A stretch of DNA of 64,000 nt from NCBI RefSeq assembly GCF_947507565.1, contig NC_089194.1, forward strand, positions 496,001-560,000. Direction: 5' to 3'. The notes under the pieces were generated by a model, which was not told where the DNA came from, did no database searches, and was given only the letters and a program-made list of their open reading frames with translations. A program made the translations under genes and the position numbers. Shown piece after piece: positions 34,054 through 46,651 of the stretch; the first letter of the stretch is position 1; every line of letters begins with the position of its first letter. Origin of the DNA: Oscarella lobularis. Its lineage: Eukaryota; Porifera; Homoscleromorpha; Homosclerophorida; Oscarellidae.

Positions 34054-34697
34054 GAGTAGGACCTCGGCTTTCGGACATTCTGCGATTTCGGACGCTCGCA
34101 CAGCAAATCTAGCCAACCGATTCTGGCTTCCTATGGCGCATTTTAAAGCCCAATCCCTGCCAGGAAGATGTGCTTGAGCGCGAATCAATAGACCAAACCC
34201 TCGTGATTTTATAAGAAGATTAGCGCGCGCAGGTCAAAACCTCCGCTTTCGGACAACGGTATCGCTTTCGGACACGTAGGCGTAGCTCATTCAAATTTTA
34301 ATGTTTCGACAAGAATTTTTTTTCAGAGAATCCTCTATCATAGAGCTTTCGAACGCAGTAAAGCTTTAGCTAAATAGTCAAATCTATCGCCTGCTAAAAA
34401 TCGACGAACGTACCGACATCGCACCTCGGTTTTCGGACACCAGTTATTCCGTTTGCAAAGGCCAAATCCGTTTCTAAAACACTACTCTGAATTTTCTGTA
34501 AGGTATTTGAGACGAATTTCAAAAGCTGATTGAAAACGAGTAACTTTGCTAAGCAATTGGGCGGTTTAGTGCCGCAAAATGCAATTCTCGGGTTTGCTTT
34601 AGTAGCAATAAAACTAAAAATAGCAACGAAAATACCCAAACTGGTACAGAAGCAAGCGGTGCGAAGAAAAAGTCACCCTAAAACTTCGTTTTATTGA
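34054..34697 (+). repeat. Left inverted arm
   Basis: Mirrors 35051-35695; differences are scattered single bases and short indels. Confidence 0.85.
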
Positions 34698-35050
34698 AAA
34701 AATCTGTCGCATACAGTACTTTACGCCAAATTCATTTGCCGTGCTGATATTAATAGCAACGTCAGAAACATTCAGTAAAAGTACGCCTTTTTACAGTATC
34801 TGTCTCTGGAGTGCTCTTCCCTAAGTAGAGCAAGTACATTTTTAGCAAAATCGAGTTTCATGAAGGTATCACAGCCAGAGTGTGATACCAAGAATCTAAA
34901 ATTTGATCTTTATATAGGAGCACTCAAACTAAAATTCTTAGAACGCATATTAATAAAATATTTAACGCAGCTTGACGTAGCCTGATCGTGAGCTCTTGGC
35001 AATATACCATGAACAGACACTACGATAAGGTTTGAACAAACTGCATATTT

Positions 35051-35695
35051 TTTATTAAAACGAAGTTTTAGGGTGACTTTTTCTTCGCACCGCTTGCTTC
35101 TGTACCAGTTTGGTTATTTTCGTTGCTATTTTTAGTTTTATTGCTACTAAAGCAAACCCGAGAAATGCATTGTGCGGCACTAAACCGCCCAATTGCTTAG
35201 CAAAGTTACTCGTTTTCAATCAGCTTTTGAAATTCGTCTCAAATACCTTACAGAAAATTCAGAGTAGTGTTTTAGAAACGGATTTGGCCTTTGCAAACGG
35301 AATAACTGGTGTCCGAAAACCGAGGTGCGATGTCGGTGCGTTCGTCGATTTTTAGCAGGCGATAGACTTGACCATTTAGCTAAAACTTTACTGCGTTCGA
35401 AAGCTCTATGATAGAGGATTCTGTGAAAAATAATTCTTGTCGAAACATTAAAATTTGAATGAGCTACGCCTACGTGTCCGAAAGCGATACCGTTGTCCGA
35501 AAGCGGAGGTTTTGACCTGCGCGCGCTAATCTTCTAATAAAATCGTGAGGGTTTGGTCTATTGATTCGCGTTCAAGCAAATCTTCCTGACAGGGATTGGG
35601 CTTTAAAATGCGCCATAGGAAGCCAGAATCGGTTGGCTAGATTTGCTGTGCGAGCGTCCGAAATCGCAGAATGTCCGAAAGCCGAGGTCCTACTC
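35051..35695 (-). repeat. Right inverted arm
   Basis: Reverse complement of the left arm. The inner edge is the shared block around AAAACTTCGTTTTA. Confidence 0.85.
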
Positions 35696-35697
35696 TA

Positions 35698-36586
35698 CAT
35701 GTAGCACGTGGGGGAGGACCTACAAGCCTACTAGTAACTACACAAAACGCCCTACCCTACTAGTAGCCGCCGACTAAAACCCAAATGCAAAACGAGCGGA
35801 CCCGTGAAAACTAACGTAGACTGTCGGAAATTTTTCTATGCCCACAAGCGCGGGCAGTGGCGTCGCAGGCACTCAGCGCCGTGTACGTCGCAGGAAGAAC
35901 GCCTACACCAGTGGGGCCCCCTATGTGTCGATGCGAACCTTTTCATCGCGCTCGCATCGCACGTGCCATTCTCTTCTTTTCTTCATTGCCGAACTAGAGA
36001 AGAAGAAAGAGGAAATGAAATGAAACAAACGGCAGGTGAACGCGATGAGGGATTGCTTAGATGCGAGAGGATTATACGAGCGTCGTCGCGTCCACGAGCG
36101 TGGCGAAAAGTGGTCGGAGAGTACAAACGATCACGTCGCGCATTGCATGCTTAGACGCGCGACGCCGCTCTAGGTATGCGCGCTGCGACAGATATGATCG
36201 ACAACGAGAAAGCTGACCGAGAGTACGCTTACAAAATCGCGATGGTCTCCAATCGCGACGGCAAATCCGATCCAGCATGCGGCGCCGTAGTTCTTCGGGA
36301 ATCAGGATTCAGGACGGAGAGTAGAGACAAAGAAACACTTCTGACACTTCAGATAAACTCCCGGACGCCAACACCCCCGCCGAAAAGGAGCGACCAATGG
36401 GCAGATCTCAATTACGCATATGCGTATGCTATCTACGTAATTTATGAATCCGTTACCGGTGTACGGCCACGATGCATGCAGTGTTTAGGACCATGACGAC
36501 AAACGACAATCGATAATCATACAAGCCCACAAATTGAAACTTCATCAAGCAAAGTCCATCGAAACTAGACCTGTCACAGTCACATG
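35698..36586. other. No gene recognised between the foldback element and the Roc gene's 3' end
   Basis: Short GC-rich open frames without domains. An ATATGCGTATG-rich patch lies near 36415-36435. Confidence 0.4.
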
Positions 36587-39500
36587 CTATGATAAGTGAC
36601 TTTTAGAATATTCCGCTTTGATTAGAGGCAGAGGTACTCCTGCTTTTTGGCAAGCACTTAACAGCTCGCCAATATTTGCTTTCCTCCCTTTTTTCGCTGA
36701 CCACTGATCAATTAGGTGGCAAAGCCTTTTACTGTTTGTATCCAGGGGAGGAAGATCTGTAAGTTCATAGGTTTTATATCCTAGATATTCGCCAATAGCC
36801 TTCCATTCATTGTTTCCAACTTTAGCAACAGCCATTTTAAAATCCAGACATTCCGAAACCATAGCATCATCAAGAGGAAAAGAGATCAGGTTGGAACCGA
36901 TATCTGAAAAGAAAGAGCTTGAATTTCAACTCAATGAAATTCTCATACACACCTATTTTCTGACTAGAGCAAGTTGGACGATTTAGCAAGTCTCGTAGAT
37001 TCTGAGACGCTGCCGCTTCCTGCGTAAACAATTAATAAAAAAAGAATCAGATACTCGAAAAAATTATAAGAAAGATGTCTGACCTCATCAGCAGAAAGTT
37101 TAATAGCACCTTCGCCATGTAAAAGAGAGAGCAAATATAGTACGTCATTTCTTTGCGCAGCGTTAGCCAAGGATTGAGCTGTGGCATTAAGATTCTCACT
37201 CCAGAGAGCGATCATGTCGCCCGAAATTGCGCTTTTTACCATGTCAGCGGGCGATAGGTGAAGCAAGGCGTTGGCAAGAGCGTTCCTTCCAACTTCATCT
37301 TTCTCAAGGCAAGTATCTATTGCACGACGCGTTTTATAAGAAAGATAATCAATGTGGTTGTCAGGAAGAGCAAAGAGCTCTTTAAGGGTTTCTTCGATCG
37401 TTCCCTCGGAGAGTGAGGCGCTAGACTTCTTTGAAATATTTATTACCTTTTCGACCGTTTCCTTTCTGTACGCCACAGGAGACTCTTTCAGTTCTTTCAA
37501 TTCAGAGGAACTTATGTACCACAGGTCTCTCTCCATTCCTGGACTTTTCTCTTGAAGAACCTTTTCGCCCGTGCTCATGAGGTCCTTGAGTAGTTTGATG
37601 CATTCTCCCTCTGAATGCTCAGGACCTCGTACAACAAAGTCTAAGGCCTTGTCCACGTCTTGCAGAATTACCATTCCTTCTAGCGAAAATTCGTCAATTC
37701 TTTTCTTGATCATCAGACCACCCTGCCACAGTACCGGCTCCAAGCCACAGAAACATTCAGTATTGCGAACGTGGCACTGAAGAAACGGCATTGTGCCTGG
37801 GGTTATTATATCAGTCTCGTCTTCTCGTTTCCAGCGACGACCAACGTATACCGTCATTAGGGCATTTATACACCATATTTCAGGTGGACGCTCTTGTTGA
37901 ATTAGCGCTGGGAATTGATATGCGTTGGGCCTATCTGAAAGTTCAAAGCAAATTTCCAAACTGCAAAGAAGTGATAGCGTTTCGTCGATATTATCCCATT
38001 TCTGATTGTTGAAAGCTTCGAGTGCTCTTTGGATTTTCTCCTTTGTCGTTGTTCCAGGAGGAGAACAGGAGAGAGTGATTTGAAACTCGTCAGGAGACAA
38101 AAGAGGACCAAGGACGCTATGACACAGCCATGAAAGCTCGAGAATTATTTTGTCTTCCATGACAAATATCTACGAAGAGACGCACTTTGCAGACAATGGA
38201 AATCTGTCATAAATATACGCACCTCGCCAATACCCTGCAAAAATTCAACAAGCAACCTTTGAACCTGTTCCGTAAGGCCAGGATAGATGCTTGCAACCAT
38301 TATCTGCCTAAAAACATCGGAATCCATGCAACGATTTTCCTAAAAAAACCTTTAGCTTTCACTCAGACAACTATCTATGTTCACTCAGCAGAACCTTTTC
38401 AGGAGTCAATAATCCCCTACTCTTCAGAAGAGCCAGACACTTTTCCCTTATTGATTCAGCTGACTCGTTTGAAAACGAATAGCAAATTTTCTGCGGCACA
38501 GCAGACGTATCAGAGGGATTGCGCAGTGTAGGTAAGAAGGATGAAACGGCCGCGTCAACAATAATAGGAACATCGCTTGAAGTCTGCAAACATGAAAGAG
38601 ATATGACACGCAAACAAAAAGACTGCATCTTCAGTACCTCAATTGTTTTCTCTTTGGCAACGCCAATAGCTTTTCTCAGAAGACCTAACTGATTTGAGCT
38701 TCGATCTCGACAGTTCAAGAGAAAGTAATTCTCTTGAAAGTTAAACCAAGCGCCAAACGTTATTTTCAGGTACCGAAAAAGTCGTCGAAAACGAACCTCT
38801 CCACATTTCAAATCAGAGAGCAAATCCTTTTTACTCCCTAAAACTAAGACGTTTGCTTTTTCAGTGAAGGCTCCACTGCATTTCACAAACGACAGAATGA
38901 AGTGACTGGACTCTCTGAGCTGGTCGCAGCTCTGAGTCGAATCGACAACCAGAAGAAACATTGTCGTAGTCTCGGAAAAGAAAAGCCCGTGCGTCTTGTA
39001 GAAGAAAGGCTGCCCTGCAAAGTCACAAAAGACCAGCTCGCCAGCTGAGTCGACGGTCGCTGCGGTCACGTCCATGCTGGCTGTACGCACATCGTCGCCC
39101 CCTTCACGCCAATCGATATTCTGTAGCGTTTTGATGAGGGTTGTCTTGCCAGCTCTTTCCTTTCCAACTACGCAGACTTTGATCTTTGTGGGCTTTGTTG
39201 TGCCGTGCGAGTACAGCTTGGAGTATCGATATGACGTCTAAAGGAAGTAGTATAAGAGAAGAAATTGGCAACTCCTACTAAGCAAGCAATTAACCCATGC
39301 TTCGAAAAGTGCCTGCGACGTAGGAGCAATTTCGTGAGGAAGGCATCTATTCTGAAAAAGAAAGAGTAAAAATTTTTCCCCCAATAATCTACACTACAAA
39401 TATAAAACACAACCCAAAGCAGGTATTATGTACTGGACACCTCTAAAAAATTCAATAAATCTTATTTAACCTCATCCGGAATGTCGATGAGTGAAGGACT

Positions 39501-41445
39501 AGACCGAAGAATGAATGTCACAAGATCGCTGTGTTGATCTGAAAGACAATTTCAAGAAAAAAAGACAATGCTATAAGTACCAGTATCTCTCCACGAATAC
39601 GAACGAGCAAGGAAGTGAAGAACTGACTGCCCGCGCTGAGAAAAGAAAACGGTTAACTAAGCAGAGCACATACCGTAAAATGCACTACCAACCTTATTAG
39701 TCTGATTGACATCAGCTCCAGCATCAACTAGCACCTTTGCAAGTTCTATATTACAACGAGAGCAAGCGATTTGCAAAGGCCAGGCTTGATGCTGCGAAAT
39801 CCCGAATTAAACATGAACATGTCAATACGCGTAAAACCGACATACATAGTCTTTCCAATTGACATCAGCTCCTTTGGCCAGTAAAAGCTTCACAATTCCG
39901 ACATGACCCTTCGAACACGCTTCTAACAAGGGTGCAGAATAATCGAGCTGAACAATCGAAAAAAAAGAGATAGACATAGCCAATCCTAACAAAAAGTTAA
40001 GAACCCAATGTTCATTGACATTCGCTCCAGCGTCGATCAAAAGCTGAGCAATTTCAAAGCACCCTTTTTGACATGCTTTAATCAAGCACCTTGTATCGTT
40101 CTAAAAACCCCATAAATTAATTAAGTAAAACAATCCTTGCAAAAAAAACGACTAACCGAAGAATCGTCAACGTTAGCTCCAGCATTGATTAAGATTCTCG
40201 CAAGCTCTACGTTACCACGATCACAGACTGTTCCCAAAGGAAACTCTCCAAACTAAAAATCCATTATAGAGGTAAGCGTCATATACGCAAAAACAATAAA
40301 GAACAAACCTCGTTGGACTGATTGACATTCGCTCCAGAATCTATTAATAGCTTTGCAAAATCGATCCGATTCTTCTCGAGAGCGCTTAGCAAAAGCGTCT
40401 CATCAGCCTAAAGAGATCATTTTGTCAAAAAAATGTCTCAATATGTCGCCACGCTGCTGTCAACCTCGTATGTCTGTGACATATCTGCCCCAGCATCAAT
40501 CAATAATTTTGCTACTTCAAGATAATTATTCTCTAACGCAGCCCACAATAAACCGCGATCATTCTATAACAACAGAACAAAAGTAGCAAAAAATAGAATT
40601 GCTTTAAGACAACGTGGCAACACATCAAGTCTGTTCCATTACCGTTAGCACCGGCGCGAATTAAAACTTTTATAACGTCCAGGTGATTGTACCAGCAAGC
40701 TACCGCCAAAGCCTAAAGATTTAATAATATAATCAGATGAGTATAGGAAAGTTTATTTAGATAATAATGTACAACAAACCTGGGGAGAATCGTTGGGGTC
40801 TGCATCGGCTTTGAGAAGCATTTCTACAATTTCTAAATGATCATTCTCACATGCTGCCCACAAATATCCTCGGGTATGCTAAAGCGGTCAAGAATTACGC
40901 TTAAAAAACAAACTGAGAGACACAAACCACGTCTGTCTTATTGATATCGACTCCAGATTCGATGAAGCGTCTAACAGTTTCAGAATCTCCATTGGAGCAA
41001 GCTGCTCTCAAAGAATAGAAGTCCTTGTCCAACTAAGAAAGAATGACACAAGGAAAAAACAAGTAAAATAAAACAAACCAAGACGTCGGTCCTCGTATAA
41101 CCGCTTATAGTCATAGGAAGACAAATAATTGCCGTGTAAAGAGAGCATTCCTCAAAAATAAATGCTTCAATTTTCGAATTCGTTTTCGACCTAGCCAATT
41201 CAAGCGGCGTGAGTCCTGGAGACAGAATAGTAATTTTTTATTCAGCAGATCAACAATGCGATAGAGACGGAGCATATGACGCCTATGACGTCATCGTCAC
41301 CGAGTCTTTTACCTTGCTCATTTCTCCATTCGTCGCTTAGGTCGACTCCGTTTCTTACACATTTTCTTACTTTCGCAAAGTCTTCAGTTTCAATAGCGTG
41401 AAAGAGAGCAATTTGTAACTCCATTTCCTCCCTCGCGGCGCTCAT
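36587..41445 (-). CDS. Ankyrin-Roc-COR-Death domain protein (DAPK-like without kinase)
   Basis: The gene reads leftward from ATG at 41443-41445. Exon 1 (41313-41445) and 41079-41215 precede a run of short exons, each about one ankyrin repeat (for example ACSKGHVGIVKLLLAKGADVN near 39900, GCFEIAQLLIDAGANVN near 40040). A Roc GTPase exon follows (about 39230 to 38590): VGKERAGKTT P-loop, DFAGQ, GSKKDL. Next are a COR-like region (about 38370 to 36964; LSWLCHSVLGPLLSP, YQFPALIQ) and a Death domain (36862-36587; VGNNEWKAIGEYLGY). Ank, Roc, COR and Death in this order match the non-kinase half of death-associated protein kinase 1; no kinase domain is seen upstream. Likely a cytoplasmic GTP-regulated adaptor in stress or death signalling. 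Exon edges inside the ankyrin part are approximate. Confidence 0.85.
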
Positions 41446-41822
41446 CTCGTCTATACAACCGAACTTTAGCTCCCAAAGATAGTCTCCAATATCACAGAAC
41501 TTCGATCACTTTATTCGCGGCTGCTTACAGCGGTTGGACGGATACACTACTAGTACGCACCGTGAAGTTGTCAGGACGTTCGCTACTTTTACGGTAACCT
41601 CGTAACAATCCTAAATTACGTCGCCGTCATCTGCATACCTGAAGGCTGCATTCACTGAATGCGTAGTTTTCGATTGTTCTTATCTTCTTGAGAGATTGGA
41701 ATATCCCTAATCCAGAAGCTCGTATAGCTAACCTGAGATAAAAAACGCTTCCGTAAGAATTCGTCAAACACAAAGACGCACGCTAAGACTATACGGAGCC
41801 ATAGAGGACGTGTATATATATA

Positions 41823-43849
41823 CTAGCTTACTTACCCGCGCTTCGCGCGGGGCAGAGTGCATTTTTTGTTTTAAAATGCACAATTAGGACGTTCGATTAG
41901 GATGGCTTACGCTGCACTACTTGGGGGTTGGAACACTTGAAGCCCTCCCCGGTCACAGTGCCGTCAAACTAAGCGCTGTCCTTTATATACAAATACGTAC
42001 TTCGTGTAGCAGTTCAACTGACAGTTGTAGCCAATGAGTTCCCGTTCAAGGCAGACTGTATTTGATGAAATAGTTCTTTCTGGGTGTAAAGGCAAGGACT
42101 TCGTTCACCGTGCAGAAAAGGAGATCCTGCCGAGACAAAGTTTATACACCCTTCAATTAAGTTAGTGTGACTTGCAGAGGGTGCGTCAGTTGCCCACCAC
42201 TGACCCGCACAGCAAATTAGTTCTCGCTGAGTCTGCATGTGCATTCAAATTGTTCCCGGTGACTGTGTGTAAAAGGACTTCCCGTCGTTTTTTCCCGCTG
42301 AGGGCCTAAAGTCACCGGTCGGTTTAATTTTTGTATTCTTCCTGTAACAGTCCCACTAACTGCGATAGCCTACCTTCGCGCAAATTAGTTCTCGCCCAGT
42401 CTGTGCATACAAATTGTTCCCGGTGACTGTTAGTTGGATTGTTAACCGACCGGTCACTTTAGGCAGTCAGCGGGATACAACACAGTCAACGGGAAGTCTT
42501 TTTATTCACAGTTACAGCCTACCTTCGCGGCAGACTGCATGCACATATTTGATTAAAAAATAGTTCTTGCTGAGTGTATTCCCAAGGCCGACGTCCCAGC
42601 CGCTGAACGTGTAGCAAAAGAGAGAGATCTTTCTGAAACACACGGTGTACATGCACGCCTTTATGCAACCTGTTACCGCTAAAAGCGTAGCAAATCTGTT
42701 TCCCGCTTACTCTGCAGCCGAATACCTGCATATTCGTTGATAATCGTGCAATTCTTATGATTCCCGCTGATCATGCAGAGTTGCCAACACATACCTAGTT
42801 CTTGCTTACTCTGTGCATGCAAATTTTTCCCGGTGACTGCATGTGTTGAAAAGACTTCCCTTTGGCTGTGTTGTTTCCCGCTGACCGCCTAAAGTGTTCG
42901 GTGTCATTTGTATACATGCATACACTGGTATACTTCTTCACTAACTGTTGTAGCCTACCTTCGCGGCCTCCGGCAGCTAGGCAGTAGTTGAAAAAAATTC
43001 TTTTCTGAAACAGAGTGTGTACATGCACGCCTTTATGCAACCTGTTCCCGCTACTGCCAATTCAATAATAGTTCTGGTACTGCCTTTTCAAAAATAGTTC
43101 TCGTTGAATGTTCGTAGGTACAGCTAACTGTCAAAATCCCACTGAGTACTAATACAGTCAGTAGCTGCAGATTATCGGCGTAAAATCAATCATGCGGCAC
43201 GATTACCAAAAGCCTTTGGCAATATTTTGACAATTTACGCGCCATGATTTCTCGCTATCAATTCAGGAAGATGGCACTGCGGTCAAATATTTCTTTCCCT
43301 TTCCTTGAAAATCAGTAGGTTTTGCGAGCGCATAGACGATTGAAGCGTTGGAATTTGCTGTCTACTAAATGGTTTGTAGACGTCCCGTATGCGACGCAAA
43401 GGGTTCGGAGAGACCCTCGAAGGGGGCCCGCGTCGCGAAGACTTCGACAACGGGAGAGAACGCACCAAAAGACGCGCGAGGAGAGTCCGCGTCACGATTG
43501 CGGACGATTACGAAGCCGCGAGCGAGACGACGGGCGATGGCACGGGCGATCGAGACGCCGAAAGGAGCCCCGTCGTCGCCAAAAACCCGACCGCACGCTT
43601 AAAAAGACGCGCAAAAAAGGTCCGCGTCACGATTGCGGAGCCGCGCGCGAGACGACAGGCGATGGCACGGGCGATCGAGACGCCGAAAGGGGCCCCGTCG
43701 CGCCAAAAACCCCACCACGGTATATAGAATCTTCGTCGAAGCAGGGAGAGAGCGTCGGCAAAGCCGCGCGCCAAGCCGCCTCGGAGCGTATCGCGAAACA
43801 AATGGCGGCGGCCATGTTTTGTCCAAGATTGCGTCGCGCATTATAGTGA
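41823..43849 (-). mobile_element. Helitron-like non-autonomous element 1
   Basis: On the minus strand the element begins TCACTATAATGCG (43849) and ends with hairpin CCCGCGC-GAA-GCGCGGG, eight bases, then CTAG (41826-41823), followed by T. TC start, 3' hairpin 8-12 nt before CTRR and T next to it are the Helitron hallmarks. Inside are a GC-rich 5' part (about 43330-43849) and diverged tandem copies of a roughly 400-bp repeat. No Rep/helicase. Confidence 0.72.
42000..43045. repeat. Degenerate long-period tandem repeat inside Helitron-like element 1
   Basis: Motifs such as CAAATTGTTCCCGGTGACTG (42247, 42411; near copy 42829), TAGCCTACCTTCGCGG and TGCACGCCTTTATGCAACCT (42652, 43024) recur in order with diverged sequence between. 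Confidence 0.65.
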
Positions 43850-46651
43850 CTAGCTGATTTACCCGTTCATCGAACGGGTTGTTTAGGCGTTTGTATTCAG
43901 ACATGAGCGCATATGAAATTATGCTTATTCGGCCGTTTCTTGCAATATTCTAACGGCATTTTACAGCGTGTTGTCAACCCGCAGTGCCGCTCGCTGATAG
44001 GCCGGTTTTTCTGCGACCGTTACGACTCTATTCTGCTATATATCTCTAACGCTATATCTCTAATGCACGAATCGGGTCTCTTAAGCGCCGCTGCAATTCG
44101 ACCTACGTGGGCTAGCTACGGCTTTTTTACCCGCGTTAGCTTATTGGAATACAGCTGCAGTTTCTTGTCGAAGCTCATTTACAGCCGCAAAAGCTATTCA
44201 AGGAGAAATCTCAGGCTGTATACTCTGGTCATTTCCTACGCTGTAAACCAACTTGGTTTGTTTGGAGGCGCCCGATTAACATATCGTAACTATTTTGTCA
44301 TCTATTTGGACATTCGGTAATCGGTCGGGTCCATGTACAGCAGCCGATCCTTGGTAATTTGCAGCTGCGCTGAATCCGGTGGTAAGTCATTCGTAACTGC
44401 TGTACATGATAGTCCTTGCCCACTAAAAAAGCTTCAGTAGCGGGCCTCGGCATATAAGTAAACCGCTCCTCTACCCAATCGCGCGGTCCCATCGCAGCAG
44501 AAGCAGACGGTCACGATCTATTCACAGCTGCTCCAACCGGGCTAATCGCTGCATGCAGCAGCAGAAGAAACAGCAGCAGCAGTAGTCGCGTCGGTCAATT
44601 CACTGCTCAGATCAATCTGCGCAGTAGTCGCGCGTTTAGCTGTTGCATATGGTCCAGCCTACTGAAGATGCGAAATAACCTCTCTCGTTTCCAGCGCTAC
44701 TAATAGACCGGAGCCGCTTTGCAGCTGTGAATAGACCGGTCCTTGTCCAAGAGCCGCAACCGGGCAAATTAACCTAATTCTATTTCGCAGCAAAGATGAG
44801 TTTAACGATTTTGTCTTTTCAAAATCGGCACATCGTTTATCTTCCCATCATTTAAAGCTGCCACGCAAGTGAACTGCAATATGTGTTTTCTGTTGAAAGT
44901 ACTCAATGTGTTTTCTGTTGTAGGTACTCAATATGTTTTCTGTTGTAGGTACTCAATGTGTTTTCTGTTGTAGGTACTCAATGTGTTTTCTGTTGTAGGT
45001 ACTCAATATGTTTTCTGTTTTAGGTACTCAATATGTTTTCTGTTGTAGGTACTCAATGTGTTTTCTGTTGTAGGTACTCAATATGTTTTCTGTTGAAGGT
45101 ACTGAATGTGTTTTCTGTTGAAGGTACTCAATGTGTTTTCTGTTGAAGGTACTCAATGTGTTTTCGGTTGTAGGTACTCAATATGTTTTCTGTTTTAGGT
45201 ACTCAATATGTTTTCTGTTGTAGGTACTCAATGTGTTTTCTGTTGAATGTACTCAATGTGTTTTCTGTTGAAGGTACTCAACGTGTTTTCTGTTGTAGGT
45301 ACTGAATGTGTTTTCTGTTGAAGGTACTCAATGTGTTTTCTGTTGTAGGTACTCAATGTGTTTTCTGTTGAAGGTACTCAATATGTTTTCTGTTGTAGGT
45401 ACTGAATGTGTTTTCTGTTGAAGTTACTCAATATGTTTTCTGTTGTAGGTACTCAATGTGTTTTCTGTTGTAGGTACTCAATGTGTTTTCTGTTGAAGTT
45501 ACTCAATATGTTTTCTGTTGAAGGTACTGAATGTGTTTTCTGTTGTAGGTACTCAATGTGTTTTCTGTTGAAGGTACTCAATGTGTTTTCTGTTGTAGGT
45601 ACTGAATGTGTTTTCTGTTGAAGTTACTCAATGTGTTTTCTGTTGAAGGTACTCAATGTGTTTTCTGTTGAAGGTACTCAATGTGTTTTCTGTTGAAGGT
45701 ACTGAATGTGTTTTCTGTTGAAGGTACTGAATGTGTTTTCTCTTGAAGGTACTGAATGTGTTTTCTGTTGAAGGTACTCAATGTGTTTTCTGTTGTAGGT
45801 ACTCAATGTGTTTTCTGTTGAATGTACTCAATGTGTTTTCTGTTGAAGGTACTCAATGTGTTTTCTGTTGAAGGTACTCAATGTGTTTTCTGTTGAAGGT
45901 ACTCAATGTGTTTTCGGTTGTAGGTACTCAATATGTTTTCTGTTTTAGGTACTCAATATGTTTTCTGTTGTAAGTACTCAATGTGTTTTCTGTTGTAGGT
46001 ACTCAATATGTTTTCTGTTTTAGGTACTCAATGTGTTTTCTGTTGAAGGATACATACCCTGGAAGCAGGAAGTGGTACAGTGTGAATTGCACAAAAACAT
46101 GCATCAGTGATACGTACTCTGCAAGCAGGGAATGGTACACTGCGAATTCCACTATGCCGTAAACTTAACTCAGGGGGGAAACATGCATCAGGGATACACG
46201 TATTGCAAGGGCAGGGCACTCTACCAGGAGTCGCTGGAACCTCGCAGCGAGGTCGCTTTCGCGCGGAAGAAGCCATGGAAAAACGGAAAGACAAAGGAAG
46301 ATGGCGGCGGAGAAAATATGCATAGCGCACTCTAAGGCGATTCGAATTGGGGCGAAACGCGACTTCGCGGCGGCGATTGCTCGATTCGGACCGGTAGAGA
46401 ACCCGCGCGAGACGTCGCGTTTGGAATTCCGGCGCGATCGGCGGCTCGGGAAAGCGGCGGCGGAGGAGGATCCGCGGCGGGGGTCCCGACGATCGCGCGT
46501 TCAATCGATCGCGCGGAAGGGCGTTCGAAGCGCGGCGGCGCGATCGACGCGCGGTCACGGCGGCGTCGGGCGGCGAAATTTGAAGGCGAAAACGCGAGGT
46601 CCCGCATTGGAAACGCAGGCCCCGTACGAAGCTCCGTAAATTATGGGAAGA
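43850..46651 (-). mobile_element. Helitron-like non-autonomous element 2
   Basis: On the minus strand it begins TCTTCCCATAATTTACGG (46651), abutting the CTAG of element 3, and ends CCCGTTC-GAT-GAACGGG, TAAATCAG, CTAG at 43850, abutting element 1's TC. The outer parts (43850-44880 and about 46050-46651) are nearly identical to those of element 3. The GC-rich 5' part holds an open frame of 112 codons conserved in element 3, but composition alone can explain it. Confidence 0.78.
44881..46048 (+). repeat. 25-bp minisatellite, about 47 copies
   Basis: Unit ATGTGTTTTCTGTTGAAGGTACTCA with few variants (AATATG/AATGTG, TGTAGG/TGAAGG/TTTAGG). Variants recur in blocks, a sign of higher-order duplication. 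Because 25 is not a multiple of three, all frames read through and produce spurious open frames. Confidence 0.97.

Larger units (their letters stand above)
34054..35695. mobile_element. Foldback MITE-like element, pogo/Tc1-type, 1.64 kb
   Basis: The two ends are inverted copies starting GAGTAGGACCTCGGCTTTCG and flanked by TA on both sides (34052-34053, 35696-35697). The arms extend about 645 bp (34054 to about 34697 and about 35051 to 35695) with few differences, around a unique 350-bp centre. The ACCTCGGxTTTCGGAC motif recurs inside each arm. TA duplication and a CCTCG-containing terminus fit pogo/Tigger-like transposons of the Tc1/mariner group. No transposase is encoded; both arms carry the same 81-codon open frame as a mirror image, which I regard as non-coding. 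Confidence 0.85.

Noticed and set aside
34394-34639. 81-codon frame and its twin at 35110-35355
   Set aside because: They are mirror images in the two arms of the foldback element and show no domain; similarity reflects the inverted repeat, not a gene pair.
43322-43846. 174-codon basic frame in the GC-rich part of the first Helitron-like element
   Set aside because: All frames are open there because of composition; the Arg-rich sequence has internal repeats and no recognisable domain.
45406-45621. Open frame reading repeated MCFLLKLLN / FSVVGTQ units
   Set aside because: It is only the 25-bp minisatellite read in three frames; no start context, composition or homology supports a protein.
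44881-46048. Regular 25-bp repeats as a CRISPR array
   Set aside because: Units are directly adjacent with no unique spacers, and the setting is eukaryotic.
46301-46639. 112-codon Arg/Ala-rich frame, repeated identically at 49816-50154
   Set aside because: Identity is explained by the duplicated Helitron-like shell; long frames on both strands come from high GC content.
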